Positions 1-9,758 of a DNA stretch of 64,000 bases are shown in pieces. Every line of letters starts with the position of its first letter. Position 1 is the first letter of the stretch. The stretch lies in NCBI RefSeq assembly GCF_004135405.1, contig NZ_CP035491.1, forward strand, positions 3,224,001 through 3,288,000, written 5' to 3'. Under the pieces are notes generated by a model that made no database searches, was not told where the DNA came from, and saw only the letters and a list, made by a program, of their open reading frames with translations. This DNA comes from Agromyces protaetiae. GTDB lineage: Bacteria; Actinomycetota; Actinomycetes; Actinomycetales; Microbacteriaceae. The position numbers and the translations under genes are program-made.

Positions 1-708
1 GTCGTCGGCGCGGCAGACCTCGCGTGCCTCGTCGTCGAGCCCATCCAGGGCGAGGGCGGCTTCATGGTGCCCGCCGAGGGCTTCCTGCCGGCGCTGCAGC
101 GCTGGTGCACCGAGCACGGCGTCGTCTTCATCGCCGACGAGATCCAGTCGGGCATGGCGCGCACGGGCCGCTGGTTCGCGAGCGAGCACTTCGGGCTCGC
201 GCCCGACCTCGTCCTCTCGGCGAAGGGCATCGCGGGCGGCCTTCCGCTCGCGAGCGTCACGGGGCGCGCGGAGATCATGGATGCCTCGCAGCCGGGCGGT
301 CTCGGCGGCACCTTCGGCGGCAACCCCGTCGCGTGCGCCGCGGCGATCGCCGTGTTCGAGTCGATCGAGCAGAACGGGCTCCTCGCCGAGGCCGAGCGCA
401 TCGAGCGCGCCCTCGTCACGGGTCTCGCCCGCCTGGAGTCCCGCTACGACGTGATCGGCGAGGTGCGCGGCAAGGGCGCGATGATCGCGATCGAGCTCGT
501 CCAGCCCGGCACGCGCGACACCACGAAGCATCCGAACCCCGAAGCGGTCGCCTCGATCATCGCATACGCCGCCGAACGCGGCGTGCTGTTCCTCTCCGCA
601 GGCACGTGGGGCAACGTCCTGCGGTTCCTCCCGAGCCTCGCCGTCACCGATGCCCTCATCGACGACGCGCTGTCCGTGATCGACGACGCCCTCGCGGCAC
701 TGGGGTGA
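1..708 (+). CDS. gabT: 4-aminobutyrate aminotransferase-type enzyme, 5' end outside window
   Basis: Class III PLP-dependent aminotransferase of the GABA transaminase type, which moves the amino group of GABA to 2-oxoglutarate and gives succinate semialdehyde. The frame is open from base 1 and the start lies before the window; 235 codons are visible. Seen: EPIQGEGGF near the edge, IADEIQSGMARTG (PLP-contacting Asp), the Schiff-base lysine in LSAKGIAGG, and GTFGGNPVAC. These fit GabT, but ornithine and putrescine transaminases share much of this. It ends three bases before the asparaginase-like gene, so the two are probably cotranscribed. The polyamine transporter on the opposite strand and the aminotransferase at 24167 suggest a putrescine-to-GABA-to-succinate route. 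Confidence 0.88.
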   Translation, partial: VVGAADLACLVVEPIQGEGGFMVPAEGFLPALQRWCTEHGVVFIADEIQSGMARTGRWFASEHFGLAPDLVLSAKGIAGGLPLASVTGRAEIMDASQPGGLGGTFGGNPVACAAAIAVFESIEQNGLLAEAERIERALVTGLARLESRYDVIGEVRGKGAMIAIELVQPGTRDTTKHPNPEAVASIIAYAAERGVLFLSAGTWGNVLRFLPSLAVTDALIDDALSVIDDALAALG

Positions 709-711
709 AGC

Positions 712-1701
712 ATGTCAGGAACGTTCTCGGTCTCCGACGCCGTGGAGCTCGCCGTGGTTGAGCGCAGCGGATTCGTCGAGTCCCGCCACGCGGGCTCGGC
801 CGTCGTCCTCTCGCCCGAGGGCGAGACCATGCGCACGCTCGGCGACGCCCACTCCCCGATCTTCCCCCGCTCGACGCTCAAGCCCTTCCAGGCGATCGCG
901 GTCATGACCTCGGGCGTGACGCTCCGCGGCGAAGACGCGGCGATCGCGACGGCGAGCCACTCGGGCACGGCCGCGCACGTCGCGCTCGTCCGCGGTCTCC
1001 TCGCGCGCGAGGGCATCCCCGAGCACGCGCTCGGCTGCCCCGACGCGCTCCCCGGCGACACCGTCTCGCGCGAGCAGGTCATCCGCACGGGCGGCGGGCG
1101 CGAACGCGTCTACATGGAGTGTTCGGGCAAGCACGCCGCGATGCTCCTCGCGTGCCGCGCGAACGACTGGCCGCTCGAGAGCTACCTCGAGATGTCGCAT
1201 CCGCTCCAGAAGCGCGTGCTCGACGTCATCGAGCGCCTCACCGGAGAGCGGCCCGCCGCGACGGGCGTCGACGGGTGCGGCACGCCCGTGCACGCGATCT
1301 CGCTCACGGCGCTCGCACGGGGCATCCAGAAGATCACGACGTCGCAGCCCGGCTCGCCCTTCGCGCTCTTCCGCGAAGCCGCCGCGCTCACCGAGGCGGT
1401 GCGCGAGCATCCGTGGGCCGTCGGCGGCCCAGGTCGGCCCGACACCGTCGCGATCGAGCGCCTCGGCGTCTTCGCGAAGATCGGCGCCGAGGGCGTCATG
1501 GTCATGACTGCGCCGAACGGCACGACGACGGCCGTCAAGGTGCTCGACGGCAGTGCACGCGCCTCGGCGATCGTCGCGCTCCGCCTCCTCGCCGACGCGG
1601 GCGCGATCGAGCACGACGGCGTCGACGCCGTGCACGCCGAACTCGACCTCTGGATCATGGGCGCCGGGCGACCCGTGGGCGAGATCCGCGCGACGGTCTG
1701 A
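712..1701 (+). CDS. Asparaginase II family protein
   Basis: A 329-residue protein of the asparaginase II family (Pfam Asparaginase_II), whose few tested members hydrolyse L-asparagine to aspartate and ammonia and are unrelated to the AnsA/AnsB fold. Family segments seen: the N-terminal VERSGFVESRHAGSA, FPRSTLKPFQA, ASHSGTAAHV, ECSGKHAAMLLAC, TGVDGCGTPVHA and the VGGPGRPDT segment. No signal peptide, so cytoplasmic. The ATG at 712 follows a GGTGAAG ribosome-binding site that overlaps the gabT stop. It is probably the last gene of its operon, because a strong hairpin follows 25 bases after the stop. Substrate specificity cannot be read from sequence. Confidence 0.85.
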   Translation: MSGTFSVSDAVELAVVERSGFVESRHAGSAVVLSPEGETMRTLGDAHSPIFPRSTLKPFQAIAVMTSGVTLRGEDAAIATASHSGTAAHVALVRGLLAREGIPEHALGCPDALPGDTVSREQVIRTGGGRERVYMECSGKHAAMLLACRANDWPLESYLEMSHPLQKRVLDVIERLTGERPAATGVDGCGTPVHAISLTALARGIQKITTSQPGSPFALFREAAALTEAVREHPWAVGGPGRPDTVAIERLGVFAKIGAEGVMVMTAPNGTTTAVKVLDGSARASAIVALRLLADAGAIEHDGVDAVHAELDLWIMGAGRPVGEIRATV

Positions 1702-1726
1702 GCGGGCTCGCTCTTCTCCGAAGAAC

Positions 1727-1760
1727 GGATGTCGCGCCGCGCCGTTGCGGCGCGACATCC
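1727..1760. terminator. 14-bp perfect hairpin between convergent genes
   Basis: GGATGTCGCGCCGC (1727-1740) is exactly complementary to 1747-1760, with a 6-base loop. It lies between the asparaginase-like gene and the convergent transporter operon, 23 bases past the potC stop, so it can serve both strands. There is no T-tract, which is common for actinobacterial terminators. Termination is inferred. Confidence 0.7.
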
Positions 1761-1783
1761 GGGTATCGGCTGATCCGGGACCG

Positions 1784-2683
1784 TCAGCCGAGCTTTGCGA
1801 GCCGTTTCGCGCGGGCCGCCCGCGACACCTGCGCGATCACGACGAGGGCGATCGCGAAGAGGAACACCGCCGATGCGATCACGTTCGCCTCGGCGGGGAT
1901 GCCGCGCGACGCCGAGATGTACACGTACTTCGGGAACGTCGATACGGAGCCCGAGTTGAAGTTCGTGATGATGAAGTCGTCGAAACTGAGCGCGAACGAG
2001 AGGAGCGCCGCGGCCGCGATGCCCGGCAGCAACAGCGGGAACGTGATGCGCCAGAAGATCTGCGCGGGCGATCCGTAGAGGTCGCGCCCGGCCTCTTCAA
2101 GCGCGGGGTCGAGGCTCGCAACGCGCGCCTTGACCGTCACGACGACGAAGCTGATGCAGAACATCGTGTGCGCCAGGATGATCGTCGTCATGTCCTTCGG
2201 CACGCCCACCGCGAGGAACTGGGCCGCGAGGCCCGCGCCGAGCACGACCTCGGGCGTCGCCATCGGCAGGAACAGCAGCAGGCTGATCGCCGACCGCGCC
2301 TTGAACCGGTAGCGGACGAGCGCGATCGCGATCATCGTGCCGAGGGTCGTCGCGATCACGGTCGACACGACGCCGATGACGATGCTGTTGCCGAACGCCT
2401 CGCACACGGCGCCGCCCTCGACGTTGCAGACGTTCAGCCACTTGTCGAACGTGAAGCCGCGCCATGCGATGTTCGACTTCAGCGAGTCATTGAACGAGAA
2501 CACGAACGTGTACCCGATCGGGATGAGCAGGAACACGAACGCGATGACCGCGTACGCGGGCAGGAGCCAATCGCCGAGGCCGATGCGCCCGCGACGCGGC
2601 GCAGGCGCGCGCCCCGGGGCATCCGTCAGCTCTTCTTCGACGAGGCCGCCGATGACGGCGCCCGCTTGCACTTCGCCGCTCAC
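1784..2683 (-). CDS. potC: Polyamine ABC transporter permease, PotC type
   Basis: Inner-membrane permease (299 aa) of a spermidine/putrescine-type importer. Six hydrophobic segments are visible, starting with LPAYAVIAFVFLLIPIGY near residue 30. The coupling-helix segment reads EEAGRDLYGSPAQIFWRIT and ends in the EAA-loop glycine typical of this family. The GTG start at 2683 overlaps the upstream permease stop as GTGA, and GGAGG lies seven bases before it, inside the upstream gene. That coupling decides the start. The long open frame upstream of this GTG is a high-GC shadow. The hairpin at 1727-1760 ends the operon. The solute could be putrescine, spermidine or another cationic amine. Confidence 0.9.
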   Translation of the reverse strand: MSGEVQAGAVIGGLVEEELTDAPGRAPAPRRGRIGLGDWLLPAYAVIAFVFLLIPIGYTFVFSFNDSLKSNIAWRGFTFDKWLNVCNVEGGAVCEAFGNSIVIGVVSTVIATTLGTMIAIALVRYRFKARSAISLLLFLPMATPEVVLGAGLAAQFLAVGVPKDMTTIILAHTMFCISFVVVTVKARVASLDPALEEAGRDLYGSPAQIFWRITFPLLLPGIAAAALLSFALSFDDFIITNFNSGSVSTFPKYVYISASRGIPAEANVIASAVFLFAIALVVIAQVSRAARAKRLAKLG

Positions 2684-3591
2684 AGGAGGTCCTCCGTTCC
2701 GCTGCGCTTCACGTAGACGCCGACGAGCACGAGGATCGCGGCCATGAGGATGATCGAGAGCGCCGCCGCCGCCGGATAGTTCAGCAGCACGAGGAAGTTC
2801 GCCTCGATGACGTTGCCCATCATCTGCGTGTCTGGACCGCCGAGGAAGTCGCGGCTCGCGTTCACGTAGTCGCCCGCAGCCGGGATGAACGTGAGGAGCG
2901 TGCCCGCGACGATGCCCGGCATCGAGAGCGGGAGCGTGACCGTGCGGAACACCGTCGCCGGACTCGCGTAGAGGTCGGAGCCCGCCTCGAGGTAGCGCAC
3001 GTCGAGCCGCTCGAGCGTCGTGTAGAGCGGCAGCGTCATGAAGGGGATGAAGTTGTAGGTGAGGCCGAAGATCACGGCGAACGGCGTGCCCGTGAAGTGC
3101 GCGTCGGGCGCGAGGAGGCTGAGCGCCTTGAGCGAGGTGATGATGAACGACTCGTCGGAGAGGATCTGCTTCCACGCGAGGGTGCGCAATAGGAAGCTGA
3201 TGAAGAACGGGGCGATGACGAGCACGAGCATGAGGCTCTGCAGGAGCGGCCAGCGCCTCGCCTTCACGCCGATGAAGTACGCGAGCGGGTAGCTGAACAG
3301 CAGCGCGAGCACGGTCGCGGCGAGCGCGTACCCGAACGAGCGCACGATGTGCGGCCAGTACGCCGAGATGACGTCGACGTAGTTCTGCCAGTTGAACGCG
3401 TAGTCGTACTGGCCGATGTCGCCGAACTCGCGCGGCGCCTGGAGCGACGTGAGCAGGAGCGACACGAGCGGCGCGAGGAAGAACAGCACGAGGTAGGCGA
3501 TGCCGGGCAGCAGCAGGAACAGCGCGATGCGGCTCTTGCGGCGGGGCGCCTGAGGCTGGGCCTCGGCCGTCGCGAACGCGGCGAACGCCAT
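2680..3591 (-). CDS. potB: Polyamine ABC transporter permease, PotB type
   Basis: Second permease (303 aa) of the polyamine importer, partner of PotC. Hydrophobic helices begin at residues about 22-45 (IALFLLLPGIAYLVLFFLAP). The cytoplasmic coupling loop reads EAGSDLYASPATVFRTVTLP, the EAA motif that docks on the ATPase. The ATG at 3591 is two bases after the ATPase stop and is preceded by GAGG inside the ATPase gene; longer readings upstream give arginine-rich shadow protein. It overlaps potC by four bases. Confidence 0.9.
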   Translation of the reverse strand: MAFAAFATAEAQPQAPRRKSRIALFLLLPGIAYLVLFFLAPLVSLLLTSLQAPREFGDIGQYDYAFNWQNYVDVISAYWPHIVRSFGYALAATVLALLFSYPLAYFIGVKARRWPLLQSLMLVLVIAPFFISFLLRTLAWKQILSDESFIITSLKALSLLAPDAHFTGTPFAVIFGLTYNFIPFMTLPLYTTLERLDVRYLEAGSDLYASPATVFRTVTLPLSMPGIVAGTLLTFIPAAGDYVNASRDFLGGPDTQMMGNVIEANFLVLLNYPAAAALSIILMAAILVLVGVYVKRSGTEDLL

Positions 3592-3593
3592 GC

Positions 3594-4811
3594 TCAGCCC
3601 TCTTCCAACTCCGCGACGAGGTCGTCGCGGCGCTGCACGGCGATCGCCGAGGTGGAATCGTCGGCGTCGAACCTGACGCCCGCCGCAGCGCCGGCGCCCG
3701 CGACATCCGACAGCCCGAAGCCGTGAGCGACCGCCCAGCTCACCCACACCTCGGAGCCGAGGGAGGCGACCGGGCCGTGCCCGATGTTCTGCGCGAACAC
3801 GAGCACCGTGCCCGCCCGACCGAAGTCGACGAGGTACTGCGTGCTGACACCCGAGAACGACACGTCGATCACGCGCCCCGACCCGAGCGTGTTGCGGTCG
3901 GATGTCTCGGCCGGCGCCTCGGTGTGGAGGGCGACCTTCTCAGGGCGGACCCCGACGGTGATCGTGCCGCGGTGCACCTGTGCGCGCGCCGACGGCACGG
4001 TGACCCGGAAACCGCCCGCGTCGACCGTGATCGCCTGGTCGGTCGAAGCGACGACCTCGCCCGTGAAGAGGTTCGACTGGCCGAGGAAGTTCGCGACGAA
4101 CGTCGTCTCGGGCAGCTCGTACAGCGCCTCGGGCGCCCCGAGCTGCTCGATGCGGCCCTTGTTCATGACGGCGACCGTGTCGGCCATCGTCATCGCCTCT
4201 TCTTGATCGTGCGTGACGTGGAGGAAGGTGAGCCCGACGTCTTCTTGGATGGTCTTCAGCTCGAGCTGCATCTGTCGGCGGAGCTTCAGGTCGAGCGCGC
4301 CGAGCGGCTCGTCGAGGAGGAGGAGCGCCGGCCTGTTGACGATCGCGCGCGCGAGCGCGACGCGCTGCTGCTGGCCGCCCGAGAGCTGCTGGGGCTTCCG
4401 CTGCGCCAGGTGGTCGAGCTCGACGAGCGCGAGCGCTTCGCGCGCCTTCGCGAGCGGGTCGCCGATGCGGCGGCGCTTCAACCCGAACGCGACGTTCTCG
4501 AGGATCGTCATGTGCGGGAAGAGCGCGTAACTCTGGAACACCGTGTTGACGGGCCGCTCGTGGGCCTTCGTGTCAGTGACGTCGGCGCCGCCGATGAGGA
4601 TGCGCCCCTGCGTGGGCTCTTCGAGTCCCGCGACGAGTCTGAGCGTCGTCGTCTTGCCGCAGCCCGACGGGCCGAGCAGGGCGAAGAACGAACCGGCCGG
4701 GATCGTGAGGTCGAGCTCCTCGATCGCCGTGAACCCCGGGAACCGCTTCTGGATGCCTCGGAGCTCGAGGTCTGCGCCGCGCTCGGCGAATTCGCGTACC
4801 GCCATCTGCAT
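3594..4811 (-). CDS. potA: Polyamine ABC transporter ATP-binding protein, PotA type
   Basis: ATPase subunit (405 aa) that powers polyamine import. Seen in order: Walker A GPSGCGKTT (about residue 48), Q-loop in VFQSYALFPH, signature LSGGQQQR, Walker B LLLLDEPLGALD, and the switch histidine in VTHDQEEAM. The C-terminal 120 residues form the TOBE/OB regulatory region expected of the PotA/FbpC/MalK group (GVRPEKV is visible). The start is uncertain: ATG 4811 and ATG 4805 are both possible, and a GTG at 4826 would overlap the potD stop as GTGA, a pattern used elsewhere in this window. The order potD-A-B-C is on one transcript. Confidence 0.9.
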   Translation of the reverse strand: MQMAVREFAERGADLELRGIQKRFPGFTAIEELDLTIPAGSFFALLGPSGCGKTTTLRLVAGLEEPTQGRILIGGADVTDTKAHERPVNTVFQSYALFPHMTILENVAFGLKRRRIGDPLAKAREALALVELDHLAQRKPQQLSGGQQQRVALARAIVNRPALLLLDEPLGALDLKLRRQMQLELKTIQEDVGLTFLHVTHDQEEAMTMADTVAVMNKGRIEQLGAPEALYELPETTFVANFLGQSNLFTGEVVASTDQAITVDAGGFRVTVPSARAQVHRGTITVGVRPEKVALHTEAPAETSDRNTLGSGRVIDVSFSGVSTQYLVDFGRAGTVLVFAQNIGHGPVASLGSEVWVSWAVAHGFGLSDVAGAGAAAGVRFDADDSTSAIAVQRRDDLVAELEEG

Positions 4812-4822
4812 GCCCGCCCGTA

Positions 4823-6034
4823 TCACGACCCGAGCAGGATGCTCTGGAAGTCCGCCTGGTACTTCTGCTCCTCGGCGCCCGTGAGGGAGCGGAAGACGTG
4901 CGCCTGGGACAGCGTGTCTTCGTCGGGGAAGATCAGCTGGTTCTCGGCGAGCTCGGGATCGATGGCCGCGGCCGCCTCCTTCGCGCCGACGACGGGCGTG
5001 ATGTAGTTCACCCACGCGGCGACCTCGGCCGCGATCTCGGGCTCGTAGTAGAAGTTGATGAGCTTCTCGGCGTTGGTCTTGCGGGGCGAGCCGATCGGCA
5101 CGAGGAAGTTGTCGTTCCACAGCGTGCCGCCCGCGGACGGGATCGCGAACTGCCACTTGTCGCCGGCTTCGGCGTTCAGGACCGTGATGTCGCCCGACCA
5201 GCAGATCGCCGCGAGGGTGTCTTCGCTCTTCAGGTCTTCGAGGTACGAGTTGCCCTTGATGTTGCGGACCTGGCCGTTCTCGACCTGCTCGCGGAGCTGG
5301 TCGATGGCCGTGCCGAACTCGTCGTCGCCCCACGTGCCGGCGATGTCGACGCCGTTCTGCAGCATGAGGAGTCCCATCGTGTCGCGCATCTCGGAGAGGA
5401 CGCCCACCCGCCCCTTGAGGTCCGCACTCCAGAGGTCTTCGACCGACTCGAGCCCGCCGGGGATCGCCTCGGTGTTCCAGCAGATGCCCGCGAACCCGCC
5501 CTGCCACGGCACCGAGAACTTGCGGCCGGGGTCGAAGTCGGGGTTCTGCAGCTGCGACTCGAGGTTCGCGAGGTTCGGGAGGTTGGCGTGGTCGAGCTCT
5601 TGCGCGTACCCGAAGCGGATCCAGCGCGCGATCATCCAGTCGGTGAGGCAGGCCGTGTCGTAGCCGATGTCCTGACCCAGCGCGAGTTGGTCTTTCACCT
5701 TGCCGTAGAACGTGTTGTTGTCGTCGACGGCGACCTCGTAGTTGACTTCGATGCCGGTCTCGGCCGTGAACGCCTGGAGCGTCGGGTAGTTGCCGTCGTC
5801 GTCTTCGTCGATGTACGCCGCCCAGTTCGCCCAGCTGACCGTCTTGTCGGTCGCCGACTTGTCGGCGGCGGCCACGGGCTTCGCGGCACCGCCGGTGCCG
5901 CACGCCGCAAGGGCGAGCGCCGTGGCAGCGGCGCCGCCGCCCGCGAGGAGCGTGCGGCGGTTGAATTGGGCCTTTCTGGCCTGGATGACGAGTGAACGGA
6001 TGATCGGATCCTGGGGAAGCGGTCGAGCGGTCAT
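4823..6034 (-). CDS. potD: Polyamine ABC transporter substrate-binding lipoprotein, PotD type
   Basis: Extracytoplasmic solute-binding protein (403 aa) that delivers polyamine to the PotBC channel. The N-terminus carries a twin-arginine-like sequence (FNRRTLLAGG, residues about 24-33), a hydrophobic stretch and the lipobox LAAC near residue 46, so it is probably a Tat-exported lipoprotein. The mature part has the family segments SWANWAAYIDED and ETGIEVNYEVAVDDN, and PWQGGFAGICWNTEAI further on. The ATG at 6034 follows GGAG at a good distance; upstream in-frame codons lack a ribosome-binding site. It is the first gene of potDABC. Confidence 0.9.
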   Translation of the reverse strand: MTARPLPQDPIIRSLVIQARKAQFNRRTLLAGGGAAATALALAACGTGGAAKPVAAADKSATDKTVSWANWAAYIDEDDDGNYPTLQAFTAETGIEVNYEVAVDDNNTFYGKVKDQLALGQDIGYDTACLTDWMIARWIRFGYAQELDHANLPNLANLESQLQNPDFDPGRKFSVPWQGGFAGICWNTEAIPGGLESVEDLWSADLKGRVGVLSEMRDTMGLLMLQNGVDIAGTWGDDEFGTAIDQLREQVENGQVRNIKGNSYLEDLKSEDTLAAICWSGDITVLNAEAGDKWQFAIPSAGGTLWNDNFLVPIGSPRKTNAEKLINFYYEPEIAAEVAAWVNYITPVVGAKEAAAAIDPELAENQLIFPDEDTLSQAHVFRSLTGAEEQKYQADFQSILLGS

Positions 6035-6160
6035 GCGTGCTCCATTCGGGTTCGCTGCGCAGCGGGGGGTGGGTGAATCCTGCCACACCCTGGAGCCGGA
6101 ATCACGGGTCGGTTCCCGAATCATTAATTTCGCGGTGGTTTCGATGCGGAATCAGTGCCT
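6035..6160 (-). promoter_or_regulatory. Probable promoter region of potDABC
   Basis: The leader between potD and the FtsK-type gene holds one AT-rich patch (6118-6131) about 85 bases before the potD start, the only credible place for a -10 element. No clear operator was found. Confidence 0.3.
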
Positions 6161-6197
6161 GCCCGATCATTGCACGGGCCATTTCGTCGGTGCCGGG

Positions 6198-9078
6198 TCA
6201 TCCATCGCGGCGACCGGGCCACACCCGGCGGCCGAGCGCTCCCTCCTCGATCGCCCAGCACTGGTCCGCACCGGGATCGAGCACGGGCGGAAGGCCCCGC
6301 TCGCGCACGACCGCCCGGAACTCGGTGCGCCCGCCGTGCACGACGACGCGCCCCCGGTCGCGGAGCTGCGCCGCGAGCATCCAGTTCGCCGCCCACGCGT
6401 CGGCATCGCCCACGACGATAGGCGCGTCGCCCGCGGCGAGCGCGAGCGCGGCCCGGTGCGCGGCGTCGCCGCCGGGCTCGAGGAGGATCGCGTCGCGTCC
6501 CGTCGCGCGGCCGAGCGCGGCCGCGTCGGCGCGGGGGTCGCGCTCACTACCGCGCACGGACGCTCATCGACCTCGAGCGGAGGCACGGCGCGGACGGGGG
6601 CGGGAGGCAGCGCCCCGGCGTCGACGACCTGCATGCGGCGGCCGCGCCACTGCCCGGCGCCGGGCCCGTCGTCGGCGCTCCAGAGCTCGCCCGCTCCGCC
6701 GGCGTGGGCGAGGTCGCCGCGGCTGGCGTGGCGGAGCGGCACGAACGCGCCGAACTCCTCGCGGAGCCCGTATGGGAGCGAGCCTCCCGCGGAGATCGCG
6801 GCGGCGACCCGGACGCCGAGCGCACGCCCGTCGCGGAGGATGCGCCCGACGAGTTCGAGCATCGCCTGGCGTTGCTCGTCGTCCCACGCGCGGTAGCGCG
6901 AGTCGAGGTCGTCGAGCACGAGCAGTCGAGGAGCGCTCACGCCCGCGTCGATCGACACGACGAGGGCGTGCAGGATGTCGGACTCGGTGCTCCTCGGCCC
7001 GCCCGCGACGACGACGGTACCCGCGCCGTGACGCTGCTCGAATCCCGCTGCGACGGCCGCGAGCGTCGTCGTCCGCCCGCTGCCCGGCACCCCTGCGACG
7101 AGCACGTGCCCGTCGGCCTCGGGCCGCCAGACCGCGAGCGAGCGGCGCTGGCGGTCGGGTTCGTCGACGACGCCGAAGACGACGCCGTCGGTGATTCCGG
7201 ATGCCTCGTGCGCGCGTGCCGCACTCCCGCCCTCCCCGGCGAGCGCCGCGCACTCGTGGGGAGCGATGCGCGTCGGGAGCGGGTCGAGCCACGGGCGGCG
7301 TGCCGGGACGCCCCGGACGGTCGCTCGGAGCCGCTCGAGCACGGCGGTCGGCGCGTACGCGGCCTGGAACTCGACGGGGGCCGACCCGCTCTTCACGACG
7401 ATCGCCCGCCCCGGCCGCTCGGGGTCGAGTGCTGCTGCGGCATCCGTGCCGAGCACCGCCGTGCTGTCGCCGCGGTCGAGCACTCGGAGCGACACCCGCA
7501 GCCCGCAGTTGGCCGTGACCTGCTCGCGGACGACGCCGTTCGGCCGCTGCGCCGCGAGCACGAGGTGCACGCCGAGCGATCGGCCCCTCGCCGCGAGGTC
7601 GGCGATGACCGGCGCGAGCTCGGAGAACCGCTCGACCATCGCCTGGAACTCGTCGACGACGATCACGAGTCGCGGAAGGACGACCGACGCGGGAAGCGCG
7701 GAGATCTCGCGGGCGCCGGCGTCGCGCAGCACGTGCTCGCGGTGACGGAGTTCGGCGCGCAGGCTCTCGACCGCGCGTCGCGCCTCGACGTCGTCGAGGT
7801 CGGTGACGATGCCCGCGACGTGCGGCAGCCCTCGGAGCGGTTCGAAGGCCGCGCCGCCCTTGAAGTCGACGAGCAGGAACGACACGAGTTCGGGCGGACG
7901 GCTCCGAGCCAGCGCCGCGAGCCAGCCGAGCAGGAACTCGCTCTTGCCGCTGCCGGTCGTGCCCGCCACGAGCGCGTGGATGCCGTCGGCGACGAGATCG
8001 AGCTCGACGGCCCCCGCCGCGCCGCTCCCGACCGACACGGCGAGCGACGTGCGGTCGAACGGGCGCACGTCGGGCTGTGCGAGTTCCTCGAACGGCACGA
8101 CGCCCGGTATCGAGTCGGCCGAGAGCCCGCCCCTCGCGGCCGCCGCCGCGGCTGCGACCGCCCACTCCCCGGCCTCACGCGCCGAGACGAGCGCTGGCGC
8201 GAACGCCCGATCGAACGGCGACGCCGGCCGGTCGAACACGGCCCTGCCGGGCGTCTCGATCCGCACGACCGTGCGGAGTCCGGGCGGAAGCGACCCCGCG
8301 TCGGGCGCGACCGCGATGCGGGCGCACGACTCGCCGAGCGCCGGCGCACCCGCCCACGACGTGCCGCACGAGGCATCCGTGACCACGAGCCGCGCCGACC
8401 CGCGCGTGTGCGGCAGCGCGGCCGCCCACGTCCACTCACGTGCCCCGGGCACGACGATCTCGAGCGACCCCGGCGCGCTCGCGTGCGCGAGCTGCAGGAC
8501 CGCCGCGCGGGCCGCGCCGCGCGCCAGGTCGGGCGTGCCCACGAACCCGAGCCCGCCGTCGATCGCGACCGTCACGGGGGCGTCCTCGAGGAGCGCTGCA
8601 GCGGCGAGGACGGTGCGATCGTCATCGTCGGCGGGCGAGCCGCCCACCCGCAGCGCGCTCGCGACCGCGCCGCGGCCGAGCACCGGGGCACGGGCCCCCG
8701 CTCCGTGCCATCCCGATCCCGGCGTCGACGCGAGCACCTCGGCCGCCGACCCCGAGCGGTGCCACGCGAGCCGCCGCTCGCCGTCGTGCCGCCGCGCGAT
8801 GTCGGCCCGCAGCTCGTCGAGCGCCGCCGCCCGCGTCGCGGTCGCGCGCTTCGCGCGACGCTTCTGCTGGCGTGCGGCGTCGGCCATCGAGGCGATCGCG
8901 ACCACCGGACCGAGCGCGGCGAACACGAGCGAGAGCATCGACCCCGTCACCGCCCACAGCACGCCCGCCGCGATCACGGGCGCGAGGACCGCGATGACCG
9001 GGAACCCCGGCTTCGCCTCATCGGGGGCGCGGGCGGCAACGAGAGCGGCGGGGCGGCGGCGAACGGGTCGGTGTCCAT
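6198..9078 (-). CDS. FtsK/SpoIIIE (EccC-like) ATPase, two frameshifts in this sequence
   Basis: Membrane-anchored FtsK/SpoIIIE-type ATPase, the class that drives DNA pumps and type VII secretion. As given, the frame breaks twice. Adding one G in the G5 run 9023-9027 and one in the G5 run 6533-6537 (plus-strand view) restores a 960-aa protein. It starts with ATG 9078 (MDTDPFAAAPP) and ends in the typical C-terminal segment with VVGDADAWAANWMLA. Two helices lie near residues 26-65. ATPase 1 has Walker A GTTGSGKS (about 373) and Walker B VIVVDEF (about 472), followed by LAAQRP. ATPase 2 has GVPGSGRTT (about 663), with Arg in place of the Walker lysine, and LLVLDDLD. Last gene of the cluster; no WXG100 gene is visible. 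Without the upstream repair, a GTG at 9148 would be the start. Confidence 0.8.
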
Positions 9079-9173
9079 TCGGGTATTCGACCGCACGAGG
9101 CATCCGGAACCGTGCGATACCGAGCCCCGTGTGCGCGGGCCGCGTCACACGCCGCCTGTGGAGGAGAAGCGCG

Positions 9174-9758
9174 CTACCCGACTTCGAAGAACTGGCTCGC
9201 GAGCTCTACGCGGCTCCCTCGGGGCACGAGATAGCGACGGCCGGGCTCGCACCGCAACGCGCCGTCGTCGGGACGGCGCACGATCGTGCCGTTCCCTGAG
9301 AACCGGTCGGCGACCCACAGGATGCCGTCGTGCTCGCCGAACTCGAGGTGCGTCTTCGACACCGACAGCGTGCGGTCCGCGATCTGGACGAGGTGATCGA
9401 AGTGCTCGCCGGGTTGCGCGACGGGATTCCGCCCCACAAGCCCAGAGCCGAACACGATGCGGTGCTCTCCGGTCGAGAACCGGAGCGTGAAGCGGGCCGG
9501 CGCCGTCACGACCTCCTCGGGCGGAAGGATGGGCTCGAAGCCGTGGACCGGAATGCTGACGACGCCGGTGCCGCCCGTGCCTGCGCCCGTGCCCGGTGCC
9601 CCGCCTGCTCGAAGCGACGCCCGATCGAACACCGTGGTATCGCCCGGCCGGGCGTCGACCGGCCGCCGCGACTCGGGAGTCGCACTCGTCGCGCTGCCGC
9701 ATTCGCCGCAGAACATGGCGCCCTCGGGCAACCGGGCGCCGCAGATCCGGCACGTCAC
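9174..9758 (-). CDS. Zinc-ribbon and FHA domain protein
   Basis: Cytoplasmic 194-aa protein. Residues 3-21 carry a zinc ribbon with two CxxC pairs (CRICG and CGECG). Residues about 85-194 form a forkhead-associated domain that binds phosphothreonine; GLVGRNP, SKTHLEFG and SGNGT carry its conserved Gly-Arg, Ser, His and Asn. The GTG at 9758 overlaps the transglutaminase-like gene as GTGA and is preceded by AGGAGG, which settles the start. In the cluster it probably reads phosphorylation by the kinase at 20275-21684 and hands the signal to the FtsK-type ATPase downstream. That link is inferred from position and domain type. Confidence 0.85.
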   Translation of the reverse strand: MTCRICGARLPEGAMFCGECGSATSATPESRRPVDARPGDTTVFDRASLRAGGAPGTGAGTGGTGVVSIPVHGFEPILPPEEVVTAPARFTLRFSTGEHRIVFGSGLVGRNPVAQPGEHFDHLVQIADRTLSVSKTHLEFGEHDGILWVADRFSGNGTIVRRPDDGALRCEPGRRYLVPRGSRVELASQFFEVG

